64,000 nt of DNA from Chromobotia macracanthus (GCA_036877525.1 JAZGTH010000063.1:1598501-1662500), one strand, 5' to 3'. Shown: positions 23,135-38,100, counted from the stretch's first letter. A program made the numbers and translations. The notes: generated by a model from the sequence alone, not told the origin.

Positions 23135-26100
23135 CGAGAGAGAGAGAGGGAGAGAGAGAGAGAGAGAGAAAATGAGCCAGATGCATGTGAATACAGGTTG
23201 GGCAAAAAAAAAAAAAAAAATATGATTACTAACTAATTATCCGGGTTTAGACAGAATCTGCAGCACAGTATTTTCTGTGATTATTACAAGGGGAATATCA
23301 GCAAAAAGGATTTAAGTGGATCAGTGGATCTCAAACTTTTTGACTTCAAGTCCTCCCTACAACAATATCTCAATGTTGCCCCTCACAATTTCGACCCAAT
23401 AAAATATTCTTGGCATATATATAATAAAACATATTTGTTATAGAAATTTATATTTTTTTCATTTGGCAAAGCAACCAGCAGTGCATTCAGGACATACTTT
23501 TGATCAGTATGTGTGTTTGCTAGGAATCAAACCCACAACCTTTGTGCTGCTAACACATGCTCTACCAGTTCAGCTAAAGGAACACACTCTGAGTTACAGG
23601 AACACAACCAATAACCAAACAGTTCAAAATATCTTAATTGTAGTTAATTTAGTTAATGTAGTTAATACTTAATTTTAGCTCATGTTCAAGCTTGTTCTCT
23701 CTTATTTTAAATCATTTTAAATCATCTTACGATCCTCTTGTAAGTTTTTTGAGCCCCTTAGTGGGCTCCGGTTGATAATCACTAACTTAAAATGTAGTAA
23801 CAGTAAAATCGTGTTCCTTTAGCTGGTAAATCAACTGGTAAATCATGGCATGCATGCAACACAAAGGTTGTGGGTTCAATCCCAGCAAACACACTTACCT
23901 ATACAGTGTCTAACTTTGGATAAAAACAAAACAAATGTGAATATAAACATACAATGTCTTAAAAGAAGCTGACAGATCTAAACTATTGAAATGAAACCAT
24001 TATTAAATGTTAACACAGATGTGTTCACAAACACAACTGTATAACTTCATAAATGACAGGTTTTCCGAGTCTCAAATTTGATGTTCTAAATCACAATTCT
24101 GTGTGTGCAGATTTCACCCTTCTGTTTCTTCTAAAGCCATAATCATGTAGACCTCAATCCTAATATTCAGACAACTGTCATGCAGAGATCAGATGTGAAT
24201 GACTGAGACAAGAACATTTGTGCTCATAACAATCAGGGTCAAAGGTCAGCGCTGACTTAGTGCCAATATCAGCTAATACACACCGAGCATTCAAGAAATA
24301 CCCATACACAAGAAATCCAGACCCATACACAAGAAATCCAGACCCATACACAAGAAATCCAGACCCATACACAGCACAACAGGAAGTGGCCCTGTCACGC
24401 TAAAAGCTACCTGCATGTGGAAATGAATTTCAGGTTAATGAGAGCGTGAAGAACACATGTTAGTAAAAATGAGTAAAACAGAGCAACTGTACCTTGATTG
24501 TGAATTCTGCCCTTAGCTGAAGCTTTTTGGTTTGAGGGAGTGAAAAGTTTATGCCTGTACCCGAGAACTGGCAGATTAGATGCAGCAGTTGATGGTGGGA
24601 CAGAGAAACAGGAAATAAAAAGAGAATATAAAATTCACACCCATGCAACAAAAAGCCCCTTCAAAGACAGACAGAATCATTAGAGACAGACAGACAGAGT
24701 CATTAACACCTCAGCTGATAGAGACAGGCCAGTCAAAGACTGTATGAGGGTCAGATGAGGTTCCACAATAATAACATCTCTTCCAGATCTAGTTTAAAAG
24801 TGCCCTGTTTCTGGATATACAATCTTTGTGACTATTTAGGACTTTTTACAAAGCAGTTTTACAGAAAATACTAAATCTTTAATTAATGAAATTATACATA
24901 TCATGTAACCATCAATACAACAAACTCAAACAACAAACTTTTTTTGTGAAAGATGGAGACAAAAAAAAATCTGTCACGTGATTGACTCTTGACAGATCAG
25001 ACATTTAAGATCAAAATGATTGATAGCAACATTATATTAATGAGATGAATACATGAAGAACGGAAACAGAATAGAACGGTTACACAGAAACAGAATACGT
25101 TTACACATTTCAGAAAATGTTTGTTCATGAATCTCAGCAGACTTTAAGAAGTTCTGAGTGTTTCTTCACACTGACTTTCTGTTTCTTGGGTTTCTGGGTG
25201 TATTTAACTGGCCCAAGTGGAAAGTGACCAACTCTAAGAATCTATAAAAAAGTCTATAAGACGTTTTGCCCATTTTATTATTTACCAGATCAGAATTGAT
25301 AAGTCTGATTGTTTAGAAAAGTCAGGAGTCACATGCTGAAGGCTGACAGTAAGTGTTTTTGTGCAATCTTTCATGGTTATTTAACCAACAGTAATAATAA
25401 AGCTGCTGATGCAATCACTAATGATCATGTAACAGAAACCAAAAATGAGGAAATGAAAACAGTTCCATATTTCTTTGTTTTCCATATTTCAAGTGTTTAT
25501 GATGTATTTGCTTGCACCTACTGGAGAAAGACCAGTGTTTCATATGACAAATTCAGAATTTTCTTTTAAAATCTTTTGAAGAGCACAAACACATCATGAT
25601 CAGACATCAAATTCAGTATGCCAACATATTTACAGCTTTAAGACTTACCAGACAAAAACACTAACCATCTTATAAAACTGCAGTTAAAAATCTGAACCCT
25701 TTCAACTTCATGGTTTTGTGGAACATAGAACAGAATTTTCTTTACAAGTCAGAACAAATGCTTCTGATGTCACCAACTGGCATGTTCAGACCTTTTTAAA
25801 TGTTTTTTTTCAATGCCACAGATTTGATGCAGGTTCTAACATGACATGAGGGTCAGTAAATGATGCCAGAATATAATTTAATTTATGGACAAACTATTTC
25901 TTTTTTCATGAATACTTGTTCTTCCGAGAATCACATCACAGTCGCTTGATATTGTGCAGATATTGACCTTCCAGAAGAGGTGACGACTTCATTTATCATC
26001 CAGCCTTCTGTTTGGATTTTATGAAACACTCTGTACTTTGGAGGACTATGGTGACAAATATCCGCAAGTTCAGCAGAAGAACCACCACAAAAAATTGGGG

Positions 26101-29100
26101 CCAAAGTCAAAGCTGCATGAGTGTGTGTGTGTGTGTTTGTGTGGGAGATGGAGTTAAGGTCTGTGACACTACACAGAAAATGACATACCAAGACAGAAGA
26201 CAGTCAACTCCAGATATCAAATGAAACAGGGAACTGGTGTAAACACTAAATACCTTCTTAAAGTGAATGGAACTGAAGAAACCCACTCACCTCCTTTAGT
26301 AAAACTGTTGGGGAAGGAGATGTCCAAGTGGACTGGGGTCATCTTTGGTATTCTTGATGCCCTTCTTTCAGTAGCTGAACAAATAAAGAGACACAACACA
26401 CATGCATCATGCACTGTGAGCACACACGACATCAGAGCTCTGTCCCAAATCCTAGAGAGTCTGTGGCCTACATAGACAGCTTTCTTCTAAGGCAGCATCC
26501 TCTCCTAGACAGATTTTAAATGCTCTTTATGGGCAGCAAATCAGTTAACAGTCACTTAAGAACATTACAAAAATACTGCAATGAAATGTGGATAAACAGA
26601 TTTCACCACAATATTCCAATATGCATATAAAAATACATGGCACACTAATTTGGGGTAAATATATATAGTCTATATTTATAATCTTGGCTTCATTCACCAT
26701 TTTGCATTATTTTTAATGCGTTTTACTCCAATGCATTCTGGGACTGCCTTGTCCAAGGGTCCAGAACATGTAACGCTGCTACATGATTCTGACTGACAAG
26801 AGCTCGCATATAATTTTGTTGCTTACTGTTTAAAAATCTTCCCTATCAGAAGTGTGCCCATGATGTCCAAATGTTGTCTAGGGTTTCTTCATACACATTG
26901 GAGCAGAGCTTAAGACATCATAAAGTAAAAATGATGAGTAACACAACACATCAAAAATAAACACTCATCATTAGTTGATCTGACATCTCACCCCACTTCT
27001 GCAGGCTGCAACAGATCTAGATTAGTATGGATCAGTCTTGTATTTACGTGTGATTCGCATGTTTTAAATAAGTGTCAAAGTTCAGATTGAGAGATCTCAC
27101 ACACACTGTAGCAGGACACAATAATGACTGCTGTAAGTCAGACACAGGTTGGACTTGTTTTAACTGATCCACTGCATTTCTGAATCTCATCTCGAGTATC
27201 AGACTACAGGTCTGTTTTTATATCGAGAAGCCTTTGAAAACTGCCACACAGAACTTTCATCAGATCTAACATGATCTGTTTACTGGTGAGGGGAGATAAA
27301 TAGACCATCATGCTACAGATGCAGCAGGAATGACGGGGCAGGATTTGTGTGGTCTGACTCATCTGTGTTACTGCTGCCGAGAGCAGCGAGTGCACGGAGA
27401 GATGGATGGTGACCTTGTAATGTCCTGCTCTCCTTACATAACCACACAACTGTGCTCCAGATTCTCTGGAGATCAGACCCAAAAAATACAAAGAACTGAG
27501 AGGAAACCAGGAGGAGTTAAGGACAATCCATAAAAACAGACTTAAAAACATGGAGGAACTCAGCACAAGAACAGGATGAGAAACCCAGAGGAGAAGATGC
27601 AGCTGATAGTGTAGCTGTGTTTTTGGAGCTGTATTTATACAGTACCTGGAGACAGCCCGATGAGAGAGCGGTTGGTGAGTGTGCTGCTGCCGTTGGGTTT
27701 GAAGTAGATGGGGATGGAGCTGAGGATGGCCTGAAGATATTTCTCCTGCTCCAGACTGCTGGAGGACTCAGAAGAAGCAGGAGCTGAAAACATCAAGAGA
27801 ACATCAGCATGATCATCAAACCCTCAGGAACTGCCACTGACTTCTGACCAAATCAAATCTGTGCAATGATTGTTTCTGGATAACTTGAACTAGCTTTTGG
27901 TGTTGATTAACAGTTCAGGGTTTATAAAGATGCATCAGCCTGACAATTTTCACCTTTGAAAATTGTCAGGCTTTGCAGTTGCTAGGGTGTTCTGGATGGT
28001 TGCTAGGATGTTTTGAGTAATGGCGAGGACAATGGTAGGTGGTTGCTAGGGAGTGTGAAAATATCTACTAATTTATAAAATCAGTAGCACACCTGCACAT
28101 TCACATGGATGAGCCTACCTGCTGTGGAAGGGTTTTGAGACTTGAAAAGCCCAACCACACTCTTACTACTGAAACCTCCCGAGCGAAGCAGCACAGTTTT
28201 GGTGCGAGGGTGTTTCCAGCACAACACCGGCAGACGGTTGTGCCTGTAACAACGAGAAACTTTCTGCAGACTGCTGTCCTGAACCGTGTGGGGCACCACA
28301 AGCAGACCTGGATAACTGCACACACAACACATAATCAACATTTAGAACATGAATCTGGTCAGCAGTCATACCAGAGATATTTTCTTGCTTTCCAAATAAT
28401 GTATCAGTTTCTGTCATGATTTTTCATACTGCTGCAAAAATATTATATATTAATATATGAGCTTCCTCATACTAAAGTTGCCTACTTAGCCATCTGATAC
28501 TGTATTTAATTTAATACTAAGAAATTATTAATTTAAAAATGATGAACTCTAGAATTAACTGTGTCAAGTATTTAGATTTTAAGTCACTGTCAGTTTTGGA
28601 CAGAACACCTTCAGACAGCTCTCTAGGTTTTGAAACAAATCATAGATGTTGGTCTGTAACGTGCCTACGACACAGCGAGTAGAGTCTATTAACTGCTGTT
28701 ACGCGGAACTGATCGCCACTTTTAGAGCGGGTGGAGCTTGCACTAATGGTACCCAGACCCAGCCTCTGGTAGTCACGGAAACAGGCCCGTTCCACCAGCT
28801 GCTCTATGGTGGATTTCTCAGAGGCCTTCAGTGTGCTGCTGGTGGGTGGCTCTCCATCGTCTGATACTACAACAAATCACAAAGAAAAGAAATGATGACT
28901 GTTGCTGTATAAACCCGTGAAGTGCTGTAACTCTTCACACTACCGTAAGTGTCTGTGCAGGTCACTCACTGGAGATATCATCGTCTTCATGCCACGTCAT
29001 GCGATTGCCCTTCTCGGTTTTCTTTATAGTGGATTGGCGACCCATTGTGATCTTTCCAGCTCTTATGGCTCCTTTAACAATGGTCTTAGATAGTGTTCTA

Positions 29101-32100
29101 CATTTGGTCACAACAGTAGCACACAGAATAAATGCAACTCAACAATGAACATTCATGAAAATTCATACTGCATCAACTCTCACAAACACAGATCTGACAC
29201 TGACCGTAAGCCGGTGTTTCTCTCTTTCTGTTTGGGTAATATGAGCTGTGGGGTCGTCTGCCCTGCAGCAAAAGCAAATGTGCTGAAGATGGACGGTGGA
29301 TAACGAATTCGCTGCAGGTGTTTCCTGAAGATCTCCACCATCTCTGAGCTCACCTCCTCATCAAACGCCACCTTAATCAACTACAACAAACCAGAAGGTA
29401 CCATCAGACCAAATCAGTCCTCATCAATGTCCAGCTGCAGAACTGAGCAACTAACTAAAGTACTGTTGTAGTTTTCAGCAAATAATAGAAAATCTGCAAA
29501 TAATCATTTGAGATATTTCGTGGAATGAGAAATGACTCTCTGAACAGCTCGGAGCTGGAGAGCAGCATGGAACAAGATCTTTCCCCACTTTTTCTGAGGG
29601 TAACATTCCAAAATGAGGTTTGGCCGATGGAACGCTTGTCTGCGTGACCCCCCATCTCTGCTCCTCTGGGGCCTGACCTGATCTTTGTGGACTGAAGGTT
29701 CTAATGAGGGGCAGATAATGATCCCCAGACACCCACTGTTGGCAGCCACATGGGGACAGAACTGCCCAAATGACCCTCGCCTCCATACACAGCCTGATTT
29801 TACAGCTCCAGTTAGTAAAACAATAGGAATGAGCCATAAAATCTTTATAGTCCTATAGTCCATGCATAGTGAAGAACACAACACATGTGCTTCACTAACT
29901 CTGTCTTCATGTATGTAGAGACAGTGTAACAGTGAGTCAAAGACAGTCTGAATCACAGCCACTCGAATTTAACATCACTGTAAACTGAACACTTTACAGA
30001 AACACTTTATTATTACAGAGCTTTGAGATTTAGGCTGGTGACAGAGAGTTTATAGGTTGGTGAACTCTTCTGTGTGCATTGCTAAGTCATTCCCTGTTTT
30101 AATGAGGAACTCATCAAATTATGAGGAATTATGAGGAACGTTTTATATCTGATATACTATTATAGTAACTAGAAAAATTATTAATGCTATAAGAAAAATG
30201 TGTAAATTTTGGCCTAACATTAAGCTGTGAAAAACTAAATAGATTGTTTTTGGTGCAAAAAACCTCCAAACATTTTTAACAGACATCAGGGAATAATGAA
30301 ATGCACATTATAAAGTGTGAGGAATAATACTTGAACACATTCGTTTTTACCTGGAAGGAGGCCGATCTCAGCTGAAGACCCTCCTGCATGTTCTGCTGCA
30401 GCTGGTTCTGTATGCTGATCTTCTTCTCTTTCGTCAGAGAGGAGACTGGAAAACTTCTGATCACTGCCTGCTCACCAACTGCCCACACAAACATCAGGAT
30501 GTGAACACAGAGAGTGCTGCCACAGGGTAACAGCCCTGTAAATACATTCTCCAGCTTCATTCAAACCTCTGCTAAACATCTCCTCTTGTGTTCAACTGGT
30601 TTGGAAAAATGTGGGCGAGTAAACAATGATACTTGACTGAATTATTCCTTTAAGACGTAAAGAATACTAAAATACACTGTTTTCACTCCTATTTACCTAT
30701 TACCGTGGTAACAGTATCCCTGTCCTGGAAAATGTGATTATTGTTACATTTATATTTAGCAGAAGCTTTTATTCAAAACAACTTACAAAAGTGAGGAAAC
30801 AATAAAGTGATTCATCTTAGGAAAGCAGTAACATGAGAAGTTCTCAACAATTATTATTATACTGTTATTGTTGCATTGTAAATTAATAATCCAAATGAGG
30901 AGACACTGATTTCTAGTTTTCCGTTTTTTAAGGCCAAGATGCGCATCAGAACTTTACCTAATGGGTCGTGAGGTGTGCCTTTAAAAATGATACGGTAGGT
31001 GGTGAGGAACAGAGCTCCCTCTGCTGGCAGGATGTGTGGTCCACCCAGAAGACCTCCAGTGGCGTCCTCTCTACCATCGGGGTCCAGAACGACCCGCAGC
31101 CCCTCTGACACCAGCTCCTCTCCAGGCAGCAGCGCAGGCCGCAGGATCTTTGGCTGGAGAAAAGAAATGTCACGTGTGGAACTTTAAAGGCCCAGGAACT
31201 GCCACAATCTGACGAGGACCATCAGTAAATTCTTTGTAAATGCACCATTATATTAGCCATGCTTTTCCAAACAGAAAGGAGACTGAATTACATTTTCATT
31301 GACAGCATATGAAAAGTCAAGACTTTCTGCTCTATTTTTACCAAACAACAGGTCTCTGATCACATCAGTTAATAATTTTATCAGTTAATAACATAATTTA
31401 TTAATTTTACTGTCAAGCACATAATTATGATCGTGTCTTATGTGTTTAGCACCAGCCACAGGACTTGTCAATGTTTACACTGTCCAGACAGTGTCCAGTG
31501 TCTTTATACGGCTCATTAGTGAGATTCAGAAGTGTCAGAGATGCACAAACATGGACCGCTGGAAAACAGAGTGTCAGTTTTGGAACTACAAGGGAATGTT
31601 CTGTAGAAAAATGCAGTACTAGAGGAAACCCAGTGAAAGCAGGCAGATGGAACCCTGGGCCATGGTCCACCTCACACTGAACACGCCAACTGGGTTCCCA
31701 ACAGCTTCCCTTTAGAGTTTCACAATAACAGAAGAAAGACATTGCCCTGTGGAGATAACTGAACTTCATCCAGATATGAATTCCCTCTTTAACCTGAGCA
31801 TCTGAGAAGAACAACACTCACTTCATCTCAAGATCACAGTAACAGAAAGCAAAACAGCCCGTGAGGAGCTGTTTATAGTGAGGCATAAATGAGTGAAAAA
31901 GCTGTGGAATGAGAAAAAATAGGACGGGGCTTGATTTCATCCTTTGGGAAGTGATTGGATGGTTGGAGGGGTAGAAACTGCCTGGCCATTGGACAGTGAA
32001 TATAGTTCTGCCCATGGGGAGAGACATATGTCATGAAGAGATGTTGTTTTGTGGGGGAGGCGGGGTTAATGTTTTTAATTAAAGATTATGAGGGCATATG

Positions 32101-35100
32101 AACTAGAAATTATAATGTGGATAATCTGTAATCAACATGGCAATAATCGAAAAAAATATATATTTTGATTTCATTGTATTATATTTTGATTTCATTGTAA
32201 GTTTAAGCTGAAATATGAAAATGTATTAAGAAACCAAAGAAATAAATTAGTGCTTCATTTCCAATCAAGGCTGTCCAGTAGCACATTTTGAGATCTTCTG
32301 TTATCACAGATCTGTGTATCATGTATGAAACAGTTACTGCACTCAGCAAGACAGGAAGACACTTGAGGAACTTCCCCCCCTTGTAAACGACTACCTAATT
32401 TATTAATTTAAAATACATCCTAAACGAGATCAAAGTCCTGGATCTTCACATTAATATCCTCACATTCATAAGTGTGGAAGAAGTTTTTACCTTCTGTATG
32501 GGAGGAAGTCGTCTGCTCTCTCTGTGAACCGCCTCTAGAGTCTCCATCTGCATGGCCACAATACCTGAAGAAACAGAACACACATCTGACTGGCAAAACA
32601 ACCAAACCCTACATGCATCTGTCAGGAATTTCACATCATAAAAAAATATACTAGTAACACAATATATATTATGTATATATTGTTAATATTAAATTACATA
32701 AATGATTTTATATATCAAACTATAATGCAATATCTTGCTTGCTATATGTGTTGGTTTGTAAATGGTATATACATTTGTAAGATCTGTTCTGCAGTATTGT
32801 AATTGTATAAATGTGAGTTGTGTTGTTCTGTGAGTTTTACCTGGAATCATACTGTGTAGACTCTTGATATGATCCTGAGTCACTCCACTCTCTGTGCACA
32901 CTTTATCTATGAAACGAGCTATGAACCTCCCCACTGAGTTTGCCACATCACTGCTCTCAGAGTCTTCAAATCCGCTCTCAGTGTCAAAGCTCTCGGCCAC
33001 ACTTCCGGCAATACTGCTCATCCAAGACACCAGTTATATATTAATTACACTGCACATTCAGGTAACACCAGCACAGCAGAGAGCTTGCATTTAAACATTT
33101 AAAGAGACTTTGATGTTCAGTGCAATTTCAGTGCTTTAGTTTATCAAAACACCACAATCCTCAATCTGTTTAGACTGTTTTATTCAAATGGGTTGAAATA
33201 CCACATTTAGGAAGTGGGTGTTCTGGGCCCTAGTGGAAAAGTGATGTAACTCCTATTCTGTTTATAAATACAGAGATATGTTCCAGACATTTCCAACACA
33301 AAATGCAGCAGGTCTCTAGTAAAACTAGGCTAATGCAGATTTCATATGTTCCTAATCAAAGCAACTTTTACAGAACAACACTGTACTGTCTGAACAAACA
33401 GCTGTAGGATTTACATGAATGTATATATCAGAAGTGACCTAATGTACAGTGTATTCAAGATACATTTTTTGTGCATTCCCGGGAATAGAACCCATGACTG
33501 GTGTCGCTAACCTCAGAAAATTCTGCAGTTATGTGCACTGAAATATTTTACAGGCCGCAGAGGAACAGATCAGGAAAGCAGGCAAGAGATAAACTTTGAA
33601 GACGTGGATTTGGCCGAACATCCCTCATCCCAAAACTCACACATATTATTCTTATTACAGAGACCCACGTCCCAATCACAGCAGATGGTTACTGGTCAGG
33701 GCTCTTCGAGATAAAGACTGAAGCAGAGTGAGAATCAGGCTACTGGAGAAGCACATGGAGCAAAACCAGATTGTCCTGTTGAGGAACTCCACCACGTCCT
33801 GACATCTCCACCTCCTGTCTGTCAGCACCTTCTCAAAAACAGCACTGCGTGGAACAGAAGAGTGCTTTTTTCTAACTGATTGAATGAACGGCAACATTTT
33901 CTGTTAAAAGCACTCAGATATATTGAGACTTAAAATGTGATTTGTATTGCGTAACTAGTGAGAAGTCAGAGTGAAAAGACACAAGTCTTACTGTGTGTCT
34001 TTGCCATTTTCCACAATCTGTGCCAAAACTGAACACCAGCACAAACATTCAGACTCTTCACCCGTTCTCGTGATAGTTTAGAAGACTGAACCTGTTTCTC
34101 TTGCAGTGTTGTCCTGAATTATGCTGCATCTTTTATATCCTCACATCATTTCTCATATTCTCACCTAATTACTGGCTTACACTCCAAACAGGTCGAATAA
34201 CCTTTCTGGCAAACATCAGGGCTGATTTGACATGTCTCTTGTTGAATATTTGACATGTCTCTTGTTGACACCCGGTGTTCTCCTGACGGCTCTTAATCAG
34301 GAGTTTTCACTCTCTTCTCATCTCTGTAACTTTACACATGAGTGCTGGACTCACTGCAGGTTCTCACTGATCGCGCAGAGAATTTTGAGCGATGACCTTG
34401 TTAGTCATGGTCTGGAAGGAATAATGTAGTTCCTACTTCCTGAACACAGAGCCAACAGTGTCCATGTGGATATCCAGACCCTTTTTCCATTTCTTATTCA
34501 AGAATTAGTAACTTCACAATGAGCCATTAACTGGAGATTTTATGCAGAGGAAATGTGGAAGATATTTTAATGATCTGCAGGCAGAGGTCAAATGTAGGAC
34601 ACAAGTTCTCTGTAGGGCAATGTTTGTTTGTGCACACTGGAATTGGTTAGTAGTGCAAACACCACTCACTTCCAAACAGTCTCACTTCCAAAGTTTTATT
34701 TTTTGCTTATTTTTATGCATCCTAACGCAGCAGTTCTCTACTGGTTGTGACACATATGGGTTGCAGGTCTCTTCCTAAAGCTCAATGAAGAGCACAGCGC
34801 TAGCAACGTCAAGGTCATGGGTTCGATTCCAAAGGAACTCACAAACATGTAATGTGCACACATGTAATGCACTCTAGGTGACATCTGCATGCATGTAAAT
34901 GTTCTGATAGAGTTGCAGCAATAATAAAACAATCATTAGATTAGATCTACAGCATTATTCAGGGCAGTGTGAAAGCTCAGCTTCACTGGTAATGAGAGAA
35001 GATCTCTTGCCTGTTGGTCAGGATGCTGTTACTGCCACTCTCCCAGTCTGCTGCAGGGCTGGAGCGCAGCAGCTTGTTCTTGCTAGTGTCCAGAGGTACA

Positions 35101-38100
35101 AGCAGGTAGACCATCAGGCTGGCGTAGTGGATGGCCTGACTGAACACCGTGCTCTCCTCGTTCTTCACCAGTTCCTGCTGCTTCTCCTTACTCAGACTGG
35201 GCCAAACACGTAGCTGCTCTGCCGCGAGGTCCATAGCGGTGCGTTCAGACTCACTTTGAGCTGAGAGTGATGTACCCTGCCCCTAATACACATGGATTAG
35301 AAACGAAAACACCAGAGGTAAATTCAACCCCTTATTCATGATTTAAATAGCACTGGAGCTTGTTTAGTTCAATAAAGGATCTGTGAAAACTTTCTACTGT
35401 TCTGTCACTATCTTTCTCTTGTTTTCAGCTGGTCAGACTTTCTGAAATATAACCGATGTGCTGTTCACTTGTCTCATTTCTCAGTAAAAACTTAATCTCT
35501 TAACTTCACTCTCTTAAATGTAGAGAAAAGGCAGAGATTTGTACAAAACACATCTAAAAGATCTTTCATCTTCGAGAATGTACCTTAATCCTGGCAGTGA
35601 TGAGGTTCTTGTCCTCAGGGGCAGTGAGGTACAAAGCTCTGATCTGATTCTGCACCTCAGAGTAGAAGGTGGCCTCCCAAAATTGCTGATTGGTCCAGAT
35701 GGGATGGTCCTGTATGCAGGTGTAGGCGAACTGGTCCACCCCGGGAGCCAGTTTCTGTAAGCATAAAGATGGATGAAGAAAACCAGACTGCCTGCTCACA
35801 ACAACAGGTCAAATCAGCTCAGCTCGGGTCCTAAAACCAACTGGGCTGGGCTTGTAAAGAAATCCATTAAATATCGTGCAGAAAACAGGAAAATAACACA
35901 CTGCTGTTAAAGGTTTCAGAAGTGATCACTCATTTTTAATGCTCTCAACACATACAGTAGGCTTCATACCAAGCGCGGGGGCAAGGTAAGACCTTGTAAA
36001 CACAGCTTGTGTTATTCTGTTCTCTCCAGTGCAAACTAAATCACCTGTGTGCTGCTGACTGACTCTAATGGCTTTCAAAGGCCATCTGCTGAAAGTATGA
36101 AGGTTTACTCAGCACTGGTTTTGTACATACAGATGCTGAACTCTGTGGATCACACACCACTTGTGACGTCTTTCTTACCCTCTATTTGTCTGGAGTCTGT
36201 CTTTATGACTTACACCTCATATTAAATTACAGTCTCATTTCTTCTCCTTGAACCCCATACCTAAAAACATACAACATGACGGGTCACCTTCTCTGCTTAG
36301 TTCCCCTTCACCTAACCAAACCACAATCACAAGTGAAATGACAGACAGAAAGAGAGAGAAAAATGAGAAGGAATGGAAAAAGAGAGGCAGAGTAAAACGG
36401 AGAGCAGGGGTCTGACTGCACACCAGTTATCAGGATTCTGTTAAAATCATAAAGCTGCAGTTTGCAATTTACATGTAATTACCATCAACAAACAGAACCA
36501 CAAAATGAATGAACATTTTAAAAACAGGTTTTAAACAACAACTTTGCCTGTCTGAACTCACTGTCTTTGCTCTTTTTAACCATGGAATAAAGTCAAATAT
36601 GTAAGCAATAGTTTATGAAGTCATACACAGATACATACGTTAAAGATCCGCTGTATATTGTTCTTTGACATACTGTCTTTTTATTTACAGAAGACTGGAC
36701 AGTATGTGAACTGTGACATGGCTTTCCTCTCTGTTTAACTGAAGGTGACCGTTAGCTCTTGTGCTGGCTGTAAATCTGTCTCTAATCCCATGTGTGTAAA
36801 CGACACCATCAGAGTCATTTTACTCAGATTTATGTGCATTTTTCTCTGCATTTACTGAGAAATTACCAGCTCAGACATTAATGTGGACGTCTGTTTAGTT
36901 CGTTTATCTTTCTCTACATAGCCTGGAATGTCTAATACTGTACTTCAACAGCAGGACACCCTAAACCCTTCCATGTAAAGTGCTCCAGAAACAAAAGTAG
37001 CTCATCTGAGATGAGTCAAGCTGCCCAGGCTGCAGATCTTCAGAACTGTCTGGATCCAACGTCTAAAGACAGACTTCAAACCAGCTCTGTTTCTCTAGCA
37101 CTTTTCCAATGTGCACTGTTGCCAAGCAGCTTTACAGAAAACATTTTGGTGCAGAATAATTATTAGTCAAAATATCCATAAATATCACCCAGTGAGCAAA
37201 CTAAATTCAAAATTTGAACATGGTGCTAGTAAAGTCTGGGCTAACTTGGGCTCAGTTTGGCAGACCAGTTCTCTTCTGTCTGCACACCATGATCAATGCT
37301 CAAGTCAATGCAAGTTATTTAAATCATTGGTACAATTTACAGGAACAATGTTTAACACTGCAAGAGTATTACTGTTAGAGACTGTAAAATAATTGCCTAT
37401 AAGATTCAAACAGATGGACCTGACAAAAAAAACGTTCCGAGAATATGTGCAGTTGTTATTATAGGATGTGGACCAGGAACACAGTGACAGATCTGTATTG
37501 CTTGTGTGTCATTTGACTGGTAACAGAGGTGGGTGGATGTGAGGGGGTCAGGTTGACCTCTTCTGACTGTACAGCCTTGAAGACAGATGTAGGAGAGAAC
37601 ACATATCATGTCAGAGAAGTAGATAAGCAGGGAATTTGTTCAGGCTTTGTAAAAGTATTTAATGGTAGGTGGAAGACGCTGAGCCAAGACATCAAACCTG
37701 CGTTCATGGGTCAAGGCTGATCCAAGTGGTCTACCAGCTCCAACCAGCTTGACTGAAAAAGTCTACTAGATTAGACTCATCCTTATCAGCTGGAACTGCA
37801 GCTAATCATCTGTGCAGACCAGCTTTGACCAGCCAGAACCCTTGTAAAACCAGATACCATCAAAACCTGGTTTTAGTTTTATTTTCCAATTGGGATAAAA
37901 AGCAGCTTGAGTTGTGTCAGAGGACAAAAGACAGATGTATCTCGCTCTTAACCGTGACCAGCTAATGCAATGATTTACCAACACTGGAACAAAACCCTGC
38001 TTACTTAATACTCAGAGACATTCCTTGTGCATACAGCCAAGGGTGGAATCAAAATATTCAGATTTAGAGGGAATCAATCCGTCCACATCCTGACCGTGAT

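Larger units (their letters stand above)
23170..26290 (-). other. sbf2 intron (3' part of w25-w26)
   Basis: Holds SINE copies (23462-23590, 23811-23935), a 21-bp tandem repeat, a remnant of a GGGACAGTTCACCC-type element and an A17 run at 23204. No other exon-like segment passed the frame test. Confidence 0.6.

Noticed and set aside
22725..23236. Long Ser/Leu and Arg/Glu ORFs across the GA tract
   Set aside because: They are dinucleotide-repeat translations. Only the 22779-22957 part on the minus strand is a true exon.
24480..24580. Possible minus-strand sbf2 exon with AG and GT flanks
   Set aside because: The bounded segment is 62 nt, does not fit the phase 1-1 junction, and has no family resemblance.
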